The notes: generated by a model from the letters alone, not told the origin. A DNA stretch of 42,484 bases from an uncultured Lachnospiraceae bacterium (GCA_900315495.1 OMZJ01000126.1:1-42484), one strand, 5' to 3'; counted from the first letter of the stretch, positions 16,645 through 25,509 are shown. Numbers and translations: made by a program.

Positions 16645-16691
16645 AAAAAAGCTCCTCCGGATTTTCCCGAAATGGGAAAATCCGAAGGAGC
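16645..16691 (-). terminator. Terminator of the opp operon
   Basis: A stem of 17 paired bases with one mismatch (16651-16668 with 16674-16691; GCTCCT, mismatch, CGGATTTTCCC), loop GAAAT, followed on the minus strand by six T's. It lies 50 bases after the oppF stop and just upstream of the pot promoter, so it insulates the two operons. Confidence 0.93.
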
Positions 16692-16740
16692 TTTCTGCCT
16701 CCGTACTTTGGTCCCGGCGGCTGCCGCATGCGCCGCGCTG

Positions 16741-17700
16741 TCACTCGTCGTACCGGAGCCTCGGCCGCGCCATCCATTCTTCAAACTCGCTGTCGGTGCA
16801 GCTGACGTAATGGGTTCCTTCCACCAGATGCGGCGTTCCCTTCGCGTAGTCGATCCTGGACGTCTTATAGTCGTAGACCTCCGGCACCCTGCGCTTTTCG
16901 ACCACCGGATTGGGGGACGGAATCGCGGAGAGCAGGGAACGGGTGTAGGGGTGAACCGGGTGATCAAAGATCTCATCCTTGGTCCCCGTCTCCAAAAGGT
17001 GCCCCAGGTGCAGCACACCGATGCGGTCGGAGATGTACTTGACCATGGACAGGTCGTGGGCGATAAACAAGTAGGCCGCACCGGTCTCATCCTGAATATC
17101 TTTCATCAGATTGACGACCTGCGCCTGGATGGAGACATCCAGCGCGGAAATGCACTCGTCGGCAATGATCAGCTTCGGGTTCATGATCAGGGCGCGGGCG
17201 ATGCCGACGCGCTGCCGCTGGCCGCCGGAGAACTGATGCGGATACCGCGTGGCGTGTTCCGGGGAAAGGCCGACTTTCTTCAGGATTTGACGGATCGCCT
17301 CGTTCCGCTCCTCCCGCGTCGGATAGGTGTGATGGATGTCCAGCCCCTCGCCGATGATGTCGCCCACGGTTTTGCGCGGGTTGAGGGACGCCATCGGGTC
17401 CTGGAAGATCATCTGCATCTCCGTGCGGAGTTTTTTCTCCACACTGCGGGACATTTTTCCCGAAATATCACAGCCGTCAAAGACAATCTTTCCGGCGGTG
17501 GGATCGTACAGCCGGATGACATCGCGGCCGATCGTCGACTTGCCGGATCCGGATTCGCCCACAAGACCGTAGGTCTCGCCGGGCCAGATTTGGAAGCTCA
17601 CATCGTCCACTGCCTTCACGGTGAACTTTCCGGAGACCCGGAAGTACTGCTTCAGGCTGGATACGGAAAGGAGCGGTTCGGACTCATAGTTCACTGTCAT
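16741..17700 (-). CDS. oppF: Oligopeptide ABC transporter ATP-binding protein
   Basis: 319 residues. Walker [10 protein letters not shown] (about 49-57), Q-loop [13 protein letters not shown], signature [15 protein letters not shown], Walker [15 protein letters not shown] and H-loop FIAHDLSMV. The C-terminal oligopeptide/dipeptide segment ([19 protein letters not shown]) is the mark of OppF/DppF. The Cys after the catalytic Glu (DEC for DEP) is common in clostridial OppF. The ATG at 17700 has AAAGGAG upstream and overlaps the end of oppD by 17 bases. It pairs with OppD to power peptide import. Confidence 0.93.
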   Translation of the reverse strand: MTVNYESEPLLSVSSLKQYFRVSGKFTVKAVDDVSFQIWPGETYGLVGESGSGKSTIGRDVIRLYDPTAGKIVFDGCDISGKMSRSVEKKLRTEMQMIFQDPMASLNPRKTVGDIIGEGLDIHHTYPTREERNEAIRQILKKVGLSPEHATRYPHQFSGGQRQRVGIARALIMNPKLIIADECISALDVSIQAQVVNLMKDIQDETGAAYLFIAHDLSMVKYISDRIGVLHLGHLLETGTKDEIFDHPVHPYTRSLLSAIPSPNPVVEKRRVPEVYDYKTSRIDYAKGTPHLVEGTHYVSCTDSEFEEWMARPRLRYDE

Positions 17701-18835
17701 AGCGCAGGGCTCCTTTCTTCATTCTCTCAATCTTTGTCTTCAGCTCCGCCGGCATCTCGACCTTCGGCGCCCGCGGATCCAGAAGCCACGTCGCCGCATA
17801 ATGGGTATTGGACACCTGGAACATCGGCGGCTCCAGCTTGTCATCCAGCACCAGCGCATAGCGGTTTCTGGGCGCGAACGCATCGCCGGGCTTCTCGTGC
17901 AGAAGGTTGGGCGGCGATCCCGGGATGGCGTAGAGCCGGTCGTCGTCGGTCTCCAGATCCGGCATTGCCGAGAGCAGGCCCCAGGTGTAGGGGTGCTTCG
18001 GGTCATAGAAAATCTCGTTGACGCGGCCTTTCTCGACAATCTTCCCGGCGTACATGACATCCACAAAGTCGGCGACCTTGGCCACGACGCCCAGGTCGTG
18101 GGTGATGTAGATGACGGAGATTTTGCGCTCCTTCTGGATTCGCCGGATCAGCTCCAGGATTCTGGCCTGAATCGTCACATCCAGCGCGGTCGTCGGCTCA
18201 TCGCAGATCAGAAGATCCGGATTGCAGCTGAGCGCGATGGCGATGACGACTCTCTGCCGCATGCCGCCGGAGAGCTGGTGCGGATACTGCTTCATGCGCT
18301 TTTCCGGGTCTTCAATGCCGACCTCCCGCAGAAGCTCCACCGCTCGCGCCCAGGCCTCCTGCTTCGGCGTGTGGAAATGCCAGATCATGCCTTCCATGAT
18401 CTGCCTGCCGATATTCATGGTAGGGTCGAGGGACGTCATCGGGTCCTGGAACACCATCGCAATGCGCTTGCCGTTGATGTGCGTGCGGATCCATTTCTTG
18501 TCCTTCTCGAGGATGGATACGGTTTCCTTCGTGCCGTCGTCATGACGGTAGGTGAACTCGATTTTTCCGGAATTGACAATCGCGTTTTTGGACAGGATGC
18601 CCATGGCCGCCTTCATGGTGACCGATTTGCCGGACCCGGATTCGCCCACGATCGCCACGGTCTCGTTGTTGTACAGGTCGATGTCGATGCCGCGGATGGC
18701 ATGGACAATGCCCGCCGTCGTCTTGAAGCTGATATCGAGGTTTTCGATGTTCAGAATCTTTTCGCCGTGAATCGGCTTCTCGCCGATCGTGCTCTCACTG
18801 GTGAGAATGCTGCTTTTATTTTCCTCTGCCATCAT
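17684..18835 (-). CDS. oppD: Oligopeptide ABC transporter ATP-binding protein
   Basis: 383 residues. Walker [10 protein letters not shown] at about 64-72, Q-loop MVFQDPMTSLDPT, signature LSGGMRQRVVIAIAL, Walker B PDLLICDEPTTALD, H-loop YITHDLGVV, and the family C-terminal segment (HPYTWGLLSAMPDLE). An insert around residues 95-120 separates the first strands from the Q-loop (YRHDDGTKETVSILEKDKKW), as in some clostridial OppD. The start is one of two adjacent ATGs at 18835 and 18832, the first overlapping the oppC stop. Heterodimer partner of OppF. Confidence 0.93.
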   Translation of the reverse strand: MMAEENKSSILTSESTIGEKPIHGEKILNIENLDISFKTTAGIVHAIRGIDIDLYNNETVAIVGESGSGKSVTMKAAMGILSKNAIVNSGKIEFTYRHDDGTKETVSILEKDKKWIRTHINGKRIAMVFQDPMTSLDPTMNIGRQIMEGMIWHFHTPKQEAWARAVELLREVGIEDPEKRMKQYPHQLSGGMRQRVVIAIALSCNPDLLICDEPTTALDVTIQARILELIRRIQKERKISVIYITHDLGVVAKVADFVDVMYAGKIVEKGRVNEIFYDPKHPYTWGLLSAMPDLETDDDRLYAIPGSPPNLLHEKPGDAFAPRNRYALVLDDKLEPPMFQVSNTHYAATWLLDPRAPKVEMPAELKTKIERMKKGALRYDSEL

Positions 18836-19911
18836 TACATCTCCTTCATCTTCGGATCCAGCGCCTCGCGCAGACCGTCAGCGATCAGGTTGAAAGAAAG
18901 CATCAGAAGCGCCATGACAATGATCGGGGGAATGATCTGATACGGATGCGTGGTGAAACTGTTGTATCCGTCCGAGATCAGGGAACCCAGCGAGCACTGC
19001 GGCACCGGGATGCCCAGGCCTACGAAGGAAAGGAACGCCTCGGTGAAGATCGCGGTGGGGATGGAGAACATCACCTGGGTGATGACCGGTCCGATGATGT
19101 TGGGCAGAATCTCGCGGAAAATGATGTGCAGGGAACCCGCGCCCAGCGTGCGGGAGGCCTGGACGAATTCCTGCTCCTTGAGCTTGAGCATCTCCGCGCG
19201 GGCGATCCGGCTCATGCCGACCCACTCGGTCAGCATCAGGGCCACAATGATGGTCAGCATGCCGGGCTTGAGGATCAGAAGGAGCAGCGTGACAATCACC
19301 AGCCGCGGGATGCCGTTGGCCACCTCAAGGATCCGCTGCATGATGATATCGACTTTTCCGCCGAAATAGCCGGAAATCAGGCCGTAGGACAGGCCGATCA
19401 CCATGTCGATGATGGTCGCGACCACGGCGATGATCAGGGAGACCCGGGTGCCGCTCCAGGTCCGCGTCCAGATGTCGCGGCCGTAGCGGTCCGTGCCGAA
19501 CCAGTAGTAGGTGTTCCGGCGCGCGTCCGTGTCGTATCCGTTGACCACCGTCGCGCCGCCGGATGTGGTGTGCATCGTCTCGGATCCGTCGAAGATGCCC
19601 AGGCGCTCAATTCCGGGAATCCGGGGCGCCAGGTTTGCCGCCGTCAGATCCTGCTTATAATAGGAATAGGAATTCATCCAGGGGCCGAAGATCGCCATCA
19701 GCGTAAGGATGATGACAAAGATCAGTCCCGCGACCGCACTCTTCTTCCGGCGGAAGCGGATGCGCACATCCTTCCAGAAGGACTGAGAGGCAAAGTTGCT
19801 GTCGATCTCGATGGCACTCTCATTCTTGAACGTAAAATCTTCCGCGGTCGGCACATAGGGGGCCGCTGCGGCCGCTGCCGCGGCGGCAGCCGGTCTGTTT
19901 GTTTCTGCCAT
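18835..19911 (-). CDS. oppC: Oligopeptide ABC transporter permease with poly-Ala N-terminus
   Basis: 358 residues from the ATG at 19911. An ATG at 19920 is in frame but directly abuts AAAGGAGG, whereas 19911 is spaced nine bases from it. The N-terminus MAETNRP is followed by ten alanines in a row, then an OppC_N segment (SQSFWKDVRIRFRRKKSAVA) and six membrane helices. The EAA loop is QASRTLGAGSLHIIFREILP near residue 245. A long extracytoplasmic loop lies between helices 1 and 2 (about 105-160). Forms the peptide channel with OppB, whose gene ends two bases upstream. Confidence 0.92.
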   Translation of the reverse strand: MAETNRPAAAAAAAAAAPYVPTAEDFTFKNESAIEIDSNFASQSFWKDVRIRFRRKKSAVAGLIFVIILTLMAIFGPWMNSYSYYKQDLTAANLAPRIPGIERLGIFDGSETMHTTSGGATVVNGYDTDARRNTYYWFGTDRYGRDIWTRTWSGTRVSLIIAVVATIIDMVIGLSYGLISGYFGGKVDIIMQRILEVANGIPRLVIVTLLLLILKPGMLTIIVALMLTEWVGMSRIARAEMLKLKEQEFVQASRTLGAGSLHIIFREILPNIIGPVITQVMFSIPTAIFTEAFLSFVGLGIPVPQCSLGSLISDGYNSFTTHPYQIIPPIIVMALLMLSFNLIADGLREALDPKMKEM

Positions 19912-19912
19912 A

Positions 19913-20848
19913 TCAGCCATCCTCCTTTGCCAGCCGGATTCTCGGATCGATGACGCCGTACAGGATATCCACCGCCAGCATGATTCCGATGTACATGGCG
20001 GAATAAATGAAGGCGAGGGAGATGACGACGTTGTAGTCATTGGACTGGATTGCGTTGACGAGAAGCGACCCGACGCCCGGGATGGCGTAGATCTTTTCGA
20101 CCACCAGGGACCCGGTCATCAGATCGACGATGAGCGGTGCCAGAACCGTGATGATCGGAATCAGCGCATTCCGGAGCGCATGATGGAAGATCAGGGGCGC
20201 GCCGGACATTCCCTTGGACTCGGCTAAAAGCATGTATTCGCTGTCCAGAACCTCGAGCATCTCCGACCGCGTGAAGCGGGCGATTGTCGCCATGGTGAAC
20301 ATGGAGAGGGAGACGCTCGGCAGCACGGAGGAATCCAGCGCATGCTTTGCATCAAACAGCATGGGGAACCATCCGAGCCGAAAGCCGAACTGATAGCTGA
20401 GGAGCAGCGCAAACACATAGGACGGCACCGATACGCCGATGACCGAGATGATCGTGCAGATCGTGTCCAGAATCGTGTCGTGATGAAACGCGGCGATCAG
20501 GCCGAGGATCAGGCCCACGATGGCGCCGAGGGCAACGGCAGCGCCGCCGATCCCGATGGAGATCGGGAGTCTGGTCCTGATCAGCTGGGAGATCGGCGTA
20601 TTCTTGGAAATGTTGTAAGACACGCCGAAATCGCCGGTGAGCATGTTCTTCACATAGTTGACAAACTGCACCAGCACGGGCTTGTCCAGCCCGTATTTGG
20701 CGTACAGCGCGGCGCGCTGGGAGTCATTGAGTTTCTCGTCGTTGAACGGAGAGCCCGGCATGAGCTGCATCAGGATGAACAGGACGAGAAGAATGACCAG
20801 CAGTGTCATGACCGCGGTGACGATTCTCTTTAATACATATTTTTTCAC
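19913..20848 (-). CDS. oppB: Oligopeptide ABC transporter permease
   Basis: 311 residues from a GTG at 20848. This start gives the usual OppB beginning (MKKYVLKRIVTAVMTLLVIL) and has AAGGAG six bases upstream; the ATG at 20869 in the same frame lacks a ribosome binding site. Six membrane helices; motif LGLDKP-like segment (KYGLDKPVLVQFVNYVKN) and the N-terminal FILMQLMPGSPF are typical. EAA-type loop AESKGMSGAPLIFHHALRNA near residue 210. First permease gene after oppA, separated from it by 257 bases that contain a stem-loop. Confidence 0.92.
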   Translation of the reverse strand: MKKYVLKRIVTAVMTLLVILLVLFILMQLMPGSPFNDEKLNDSQRAALYAKYGLDKPVLVQFVNYVKNMLTGDFGVSYNISKNTPISQLIRTRLPISIGIGGAAVALGAIVGLILGLIAAFHHDTILDTICTIISVIGVSVPSYVFALLLSYQFGFRLGWFPMLFDAKHALDSSVLPSVSLSMFTMATIARFTRSEMLEVLDSEYMLLAESKGMSGAPLIFHHALRNALIPIITVLAPLIVDLMTGSLVVEKIYAIPGVGSLLVNAIQSNDYNVVISLAFIYSAMYIGIMLAVDILYGVIDPRIRLAKEDG

Positions 20849-20966
20849 ATCGGACTCCTTCGCTGTCATATCCGCAATGGCAGTGCGTCGCAGCGGTACC
20901 GGCGGCGCCCACAGGGGACGGGCCCTCCGACGATGCATTGCCATTGCGGACAGAACCAAAACAGAA

Positions 20967-20999
20967 GAGACCAGAGGTTGGAAAGCAGCCCCTGGTCTC
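20967..20999 (-). ncRNA. Intercistronic stem-loop between oppA and oppB
   Basis: GAGACCAG (20967-20974) pairs with CTGGTCTC (20992-20999); on the minus strand the stem extends inward with GG/CC and TG/CA pairs. It is followed by TTCTGTTTTGG, a broken T-run. Such a structure after a binding-protein gene usually gives partial termination or protects the oppA mRNA, making OppA more abundant than the membrane parts. A second small hairpin lies at 21023-21037 (TCTGAC, CAC, GTCAGA). Confidence 0.6.
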
Positions 21000-21105
21000 A
21001 AAAACTGTCAGCCGGGAGACGGTCTGACCACGTCAGAATCGCCGTGCACGGATTTCACTCCGCCTGCAGGCCGCCTCTGACCGGCATTCTGACAGTGTCT
21101 GATCC

Positions 21106-22770
21106 TTATTCGCTCTTGACGGCGTCCTTGTAAACTCTGTTCAGAGCCACCGGATGGAACTCCACGCCGGTCACATTGGACTTGGTCATCTGCGCGTTGC
21201 TCTGCGTGTAGAGCGGGAAGATCACCGCATCGTCCATAACAATCTTCTCGGCATCGTACAGCTTTGCCCAGCGTCCCTCGGCATCCGTCGCCAGATCGCC
21301 GGTGGTGCACTCCTCGATGATGGAATCATAGTCCGCGTTGGACCACAGGCCGTAGTTGTTGGAGTTGCCGGTCACCCACATGCCAAGGTAGGTCATCGGA
21401 TCCGCGTAGTCCGGACCCCATCTGGTCAGACCCAGCTGGAAGTTTCCGTCCTGCATATCCTGGACACGCTGCTTCTTCGGCTCCACCTTCAGCGTGATGG
21501 TCAGACCCGGAAGGGTATCCTGCCACTCCTGCTGAAGGACGGCCGCCACCTTCTGCGGTGCGTCATCGGCATCGACAACCATCTCCAGCTCGAGGCTCGA
21601 AATGCCGAGCTCATCGAGACCCTTCTGCCAGAACTCCGCCGCCTGTGTCGCGTCATCCGCGCACACATTGCTGAACATCGTCTGATCTGCAGAGAAGTCC
21701 GTTCCGTCCGGGCCGGTCGCAAAATCCATCGGGACTGCGGTGTAGGTCGGCTTGGAGCCGTCCTTCAGCACCAGCTCAGTGATATCCTGACGGTTGATCG
21801 CCATGGTCAGCGCCATGCGGATATTCAGGTTGTCCAGCTCCGGAACCGCGGAGATGTTCGGTGCCACATACCACAGATATCCGGCAGCGATGGCGCTGAA
21901 TTCCGGATCGTCCTTGACCTGGTCGACCTGGTCGCCGTTGACAAGGGTCATATCCAGCGCGCCACTCTGATAGGACATCAGTGCAGTCTGGGAGTCCTGA
22001 ATGACCTGATAGTCAATGCCTGCCAGCTTCACGCGGTCCGCATCATAGTAGTCCGGATTCTTCGTCAGATGAATCTCGGTGGCCGCCGGCTCATAGGAGT
22101 CGAGGATGAATGCGCCGTTGGAAAGCGTGGTCTCCGGGGATGTTGCGAAGGTATCCCCGACGGAATTGTAGAACTCCTCATTGACCGGATAGAAGGTCGG
22201 GAAGTACATCAGGGACTCGAAATAGGAAACCGGCGCCTCCAGCTCTACCTGGAGCGTGTAATCATCGACCGCGGTGACGCCCAGCTCGGACTTGTCCATA
22301 TCGCCCGCGATGATCGATGCCGCGTTCTTGACCTGGCCGATATCGCTCAGCATATAGGAATACTCGGAAGCGATATCCGGATCCACCGCTCTCTGCCATG
22401 CGAAGACAAAGTCTGCCGCAGTGACCGGCGTGCCGTTGGACCACTTTGCATCCTCCCGCAGATGGAAGGTCCATGTCAGGCCGTCATCCGAGACCTCATC
22501 GGACTCTGCAATGGCCGGAACCGGCTTGCCGTCCGCATCCATCTGCATCAGGCCGTCGGTATAGTCCGCGATGACTTCGAAGGAAGTACCATCGGTTGCC
22601 TGCTGCGGATCCAGCGATTCGACCGGTGTCTCGAACATGACGTTCAGATCTTCCGCAGACAGTGCCGCGTCATCCGCGGCGGAAGTTGCCTCGTCCGCCA
22701 TGACCGGTGCGGCAAGGCTGGCTGCCATCACAGCGGAAGCCGCAAGAGCAGCAAGTTTCTTTGCTTTCAT
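21106..22770 (-). CDS. oppA: Oligopeptide-binding protein (SBP_bac_5)
   Basis: 554 residues from the ATG at 22770, preceded by AAGGAGGG. Residues 1-28 are a Sec signal peptide (MKAKKLAALAASAVMAAS, ending PVMADE). No lipobox Cys is present near it, unlike most Gram-positive OppA lipoproteins, and no C-terminal anchor was seen. The family body is plain: ESLDPQQATDGTSFEV, WTFHLREDAKWSNGTPVTA, DFVFAWQRAVDP, RMALTMAINRQDI, GPDYADPMTYLGMW. It binds extracellular peptides for OppBCDF. It is the promoter-proximal gene, with a 42-base palindrome in front. Confidence 0.93.
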   Translation of the reverse strand: MKAKKLAALAASAVMAASLAAPVMADEATSAADDAALSAEDLNVMFETPVESLDPQQATDGTSFEVIADYTDGLMQMDADGKPVPAIAESDEVSDDGLTWTFHLREDAKWSNGTPVTAADFVFAWQRAVDPDIASEYSYMLSDIGQVKNAASIIAGDMDKSELGVTAVDDYTLQVELEAPVSYFESLMYFPTFYPVNEEFYNSVGDTFATSPETTLSNGAFILDSYEPAATEIHLTKNPDYYDADRVKLAGIDYQVIQDSQTALMSYQSGALDMTLVNGDQVDQVKDDPEFSAIAAGYLWYVAPNISAVPELDNLNIRMALTMAINRQDITELVLKDGSKPTYTAVPMDFATGPDGTDFSADQTMFSNVCADDATQAAEFWQKGLDELGISSLELEMVVDADDAPQKVAAVLQQEWQDTLPGLTITLKVEPKKQRVQDMQDGNFQLGLTRWGPDYADPMTYLGMWVTGNSNNYGLWSNADYDSIIEECTTGDLATDAEGRWAKLYDAEKIVMDDAVIFPLYTQSNAQMTKSNVTGVEFHPVALNRVYKDAVKSE

Positions 22771-22878
22771 ACAAAAGCCCTCCTTTTTCTGGCCCTCCTG
22801 AGGCATGCGTGGCCTCAGCGGTCCTTTTTCTGCGCCGGGCGTCAGACCTGACGGCACACGCCGCAGAAAAGCGGGGTC

Positions 22879-22920
22879 TACTGCTTTACCGTAATAAAGC
22901 TTTATTATGGTAGAGCAGTA
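22879..22920. promoter_or_regulatory. 42-base palindrome upstream of oppA
   Basis: Two 21-base arms meet without a loop at an AAGCTT centre (22897-22902). The central 16 bases (TAATAAAGCTTTATTA) are perfectly symmetrical, and the outer parts (TACTGCT, TACC / GGTA, AGCAGTA) match except at two positions, both of which form G-U pairs in RNA. It lies 109 bases before the oppA ATG and after the terminator-like hairpin. It may be an operator or a cruciform/RNA hairpin; no known consensus was recognised. Confidence 0.65.
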
Positions 22921-22935
22921 AATCGACTTTGTTAT

Positions 22936-22980
22936 AAAAAAAGCGCACTCGTACCATCATGGCACACCTTTGCGCTTTTT
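22936..22980. terminator. Terminator hairpin between the deacetylase gene and oppA
   Basis: AAAAAGCGCA (22938-22947) pairs with TGCGCTTTTT (22971-22980); inside, GTACCAT and ATGGCAC pair partly. T-runs follow on both strands. The deacetylase gene ends at 23078 on the minus strand, so this most likely ends its transcript. No plus-strand gene runs into it. Confidence 0.75.
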
Positions 22981-22988
22981 CTATAAGT

Positions 22989-23017
22989 ATTATAACTTTG
23001 CCCGCAGGCCCCCGCAA
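22989..23017 (-). promoter_or_regulatory. Possible promoter ahead of oppA
   Basis: TTGCGG (23017-23012), 17 bases, TATAAT (22994-22989) on the minus strand. The -10 is perfect, the -35 half-matching. A transcript from here would start at the foot of the hairpin at 22936-22980, which would then act as a leader attenuator for oppA; alternatively the oppA promoter lies after the hairpin and was not recognised. Confidence 0.35.
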
Positions 23018-23077
23018 GTGTGAAAAACATCAAAATTCATGAAACCGCGGAGGTCTGCTTTGTGTACAATAGGCAAA

Positions 23078-25360
23078 TCATTCCACCGGTGTGGGCCGGC
23101 TCCAGTCAAAGACCGTCCGGGAGTCGAACAGGTCGGACAGGCGGTCCGTGGCGCTTCCCGGCGACACGTAGGATTCAATGGCCTCCCACATGCGGGTTCC
23201 GTCCAGGTTGCGGCGCCCCATGCGGAAATAATCGCCGCGCTCGCCGATCTGGATCCAGTACTGGGTGGAATCCACGTTGCAGAAATAGTCAAAGCCCAGC
23301 GACTTCAGATACAGGAACTTCTGATTGTCCGCCGCATAGCCGCGCCAGCTGTCGATATCGGCGCCCTTGGGGAAAATGATGATATCGGTGTCGCCGACGA
23401 TCGGCTGCACTTCCTTCTCCCACATATCCGAATCCCAGACAAAGTCATCGTAGCTGATGGACCCCATATCGCGGTGTCCCCAGCTGTGGCTGGCGAAGGT
23501 CCAGCCCAGCGCCTTGATCGCGTCCGCCACCTGCTTTGCCGTGGCCTTGTCCTGCTCAATGTTTTCATTATTGTAGTACATGCTCTCGCGCTTCGCCGCG
23601 AAATCCTGGTTGAAGTAGTCACAATTCCAGTTGTACCAGTAATCGCTCGTCCGATAGCCGAAAACACCCTCGTAACCGGTCAGCGCGATGGTTCCCCGCG
23701 CGCCGCGGTAGCTGAAGTCGGGATGCGCCGCGATGAAATCCTCCAGAATCGGCAGTACGTCGTAGGAGCCGTAGATGACGGACCCGTCCGGGTTGTCGTA
23801 TTCGTTCGTGACCTTTCCGTTTTCATCCACCACCAGCTTGCTGGCAAAGCCGTGGCCTGTCATGTACTCGTAGTAGCTCACGTCATCCACCGACAGCACA
23901 AAGGGCTTTTTGCCCGGCGGGAGCAGGATCTCCTTGAACTGCATGGTCTGCGTTCCGTCGCCGTTGTCGGTCATGGCCGCAATGTCGTGGAGGCCGACGA
24001 GAACATAGCCCTCCTCATACATGTCGCTGATGATGCGGCAGAACTCGTCCACGGTGGTCATGACCTCATTGTAGGCCTGCACCTTGTTGGTTCCGTCCTG
24101 CTTGCTGATGGCGATGGAATCGTTGAATGCCCTGCTGGTGTCCACCACCAGCGTGTGGAAGAAGACATGGGTGATGTCGCTCATCGGTGCGTACGCCGTG
24201 CAGGATGCCTGCTCGCCGGTATACTCGGCGATGGCGTCCGTGTAGGCCTGATTGCTCTCATACCCCGCGACAGACTGGAGCAGCGCGATGGCACCGTCGT
24301 AATCATACCCGGCGGCCAGGCGGTTTGCCTCATCCAGTGTGGCATCCCCCGTGGAAACCAGCGTGCTGGTCCAGGCCGGTTCGGTCTCAAAGGAGCCCTC
24401 CTGGCGCGCCGGAACTACGAAGTTGCCCGCTTCGTCATTGCTGTACGTCTGTGCCTCGGTCTCCGCCGCCGTCAGCGACTGGCCGGAGAAGGCCGCGGTC
24501 AGCGAGGCCAGGGCATCGGCCGGACTTCCGGTTTTCGCCTGCCCCTCCAGGCTGTCCGCAGCTGCCTCCTGCGCTCCCGCATTCGCGGCTTCACCGGTGC
24601 CGGCATTCGCGGCTTCCAGCGCCGCCTCCGTCTGCGGCTCGGCGGTTTCCGTCTCCCCGACGGCCGCCACAGGCTGTCCCTCAGCGCTCAAACCTGCACT
24701 GCTTCCCCGCCGGGAAACCTGAAGACCGGCAATCGCCGCAATCACTACGACAGCCGCGATGGCGCAGAAAATGCCGATCGGAACCGCCGGGTTCCCCGAA
24801 ACGGCAGTCCGATGCGTCCGTTCGGCGTCCGTGCCGGAATAAGCTCTCCGCATCCCGGTTTCCGAATGAGATTTTACGGTTCCGGCAACCGGATGAACGC
24901 TTCCCGTTTCCATGCCGGAACGGACCCGCTTCCCGCCGGTACCATCCTGCGTTCTCACTGCGCCGATTCTTCTGCGCGGCTTTCCGCTGATGCTCCGCCG
25001 CGGCTTCTCCTCCCCGGTACTCCGGCGGGATTCGCCTGCCCCCGGATTCTGCCGCATTTCGGCAAAGAGGGCCGCCCGCTGCATGCGCTGTTCCCTGGCC
25101 AGATCTGCCCTGCTTTTCGCGGGCTGAATGGTCTCTTCTTCCCCATCGGCAGAGATCCATTCTGCCGCGCCCGGATCTCCGGCACCGGCAGACGCAGCCC
25201 CCGCCGTGTTCCGATTCCCTGCGGCGGACGCAGCCCTCACTGTGTTCCGGCTGCCCGCGCCTGCAGGCACATCCCCCGCCGAAGACTGCCATGCAGATTC
25301 ATCGGATTCTTCGGTTTTGGCAAGTCCGCTGTTCCGGTTTTCCTCTGTCTGATCTTCCAT
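23078..25360 (-). CDS. Membrane-anchored polysaccharide deacetylase-like protein
   Basis: 760 residues from the ATG at 25360 (MEDQTEENRN); an ATG two codons earlier is equally possible, with AGGAAGGA in front. Residues 1-190 are a cytoplasmic, low-complexity region, first acidic and Ala-rich with a short repeat (RNTVRAASAAG, RNTAGAASAG), then Arg-rich. One membrane helix at 192-213. Outside come a Glu/Ala linker (to about 310) and a catalytic-like domain (about 395-740) with the NodB-type pair: Asp492-Asp493 in LSVDDVSYY and His625/His629 in SHSWGH. These match the metal-binding Asp and HxxxH of carbohydrate esterase 4. It probably trims acetyl groups from peptidoglycan or another cell wall glycan. 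Single-gene transcript. Confidence 0.8.
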   Translation of the reverse strand: MEDQTEENRNSGLAKTEESDESAWQSSAGDVPAGAGSRNTVRAASAAGNRNTAGAASAGAGDPGAAEWISADGEEETIQPAKSRADLAREQRMQRAALFAEMRQNPGAGESRRSTGEEKPRRSISGKPRRRIGAVRTQDGTGGKRVRSGMETGSVHPVAGTVKSHSETGMRRAYSGTDAERTHRTAVSGNPAVPIGIFCAIAAVVVIAAIAGLQVSRRGSSAGLSAEGQPVAAVGETETAEPQTEAALEAANAGTGEAANAGAQEAAADSLEGQAKTGSPADALASLTAAFSGQSLTAAETEAQTYSNDEAGNFVVPARQEGSFETEPAWTSTLVSTGDATLDEANRLAAGYDYDGAIALLQSVAGYESNQAYTDAIAEYTGEQASCTAYAPMSDITHVFFHTLVVDTSRAFNDSIAISKQDGTNKVQAYNEVMTTVDEFCRIISDMYEEGYVLVGLHDIAAMTDNGDGTQTMQFKEILLPPGKKPFVLSVDDVSYYEYMTGHGFASKLVVDENGKVTNEYDNPDGSVIYGSYDVLPILEDFIAAHPDFSYRGARGTIALTGYEGVFGYRTSDYWYNWNCDYFNQDFAAKRESMYYNNENIEQDKATAKQVADAIKALGWTFASHSWGHRDMGSISYDDFVWDSDMWEKEVQPIVGDTDIIIFPKGADIDSWRGYAADNQKFLYLKSLGFDYFCNVDSTQYWIQIGERGDYFRMGRRNLDGTRMWEAIESYVSPGSATDRLSDLFDSRTVFDWSRPTPVE

Positions 25361-25380
25361 GCTCATTCCTTCCTGATCTG

Positions 25381-25413
25381 CGGCCGGTTTTCTGATAACG
25401 TATCTTCCGGCCG
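25381..25413 (-). repeat. Inverted repeat in the deacetylase leader
   Basis: CGGCCGG (25381-25387) and CCGGCCG (25407-25413) enclose 19 bases, and lie 20-50 bases before the deacetylase start on the minus strand. In RNA the 7-base-pair stem would sit just upstream of the ribosome binding site. Confidence 0.4.
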
Positions 25414-25480
25414 GTGGCCTTCCTGCCGGCGCGCAGTACAAGGGGAACTTGATTTCCGCATTCCCGGCAATACCGGAATC

Positions 25481-25509
25481 ATCTTAACATGACGTCCGCA
25501 TGCCGTCAA
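25481..25509 (-). promoter_or_regulatory. Promoter of the deacetylase gene
   Basis: TTGACG (25509-25504), 17 bases, TAAGAT (25486-25481) on the minus strand, with TGT directly before the -10 (extended -10). Start near 25474, leader about 114 bases. Confidence 0.65.

Noticed and set aside
25190..25260. A tandem DNA repeat in the deacetylase gene
   Set aside because: Only about two imperfect copies encoding RNTxxAAS; too short and diverged to list separately from the gene.
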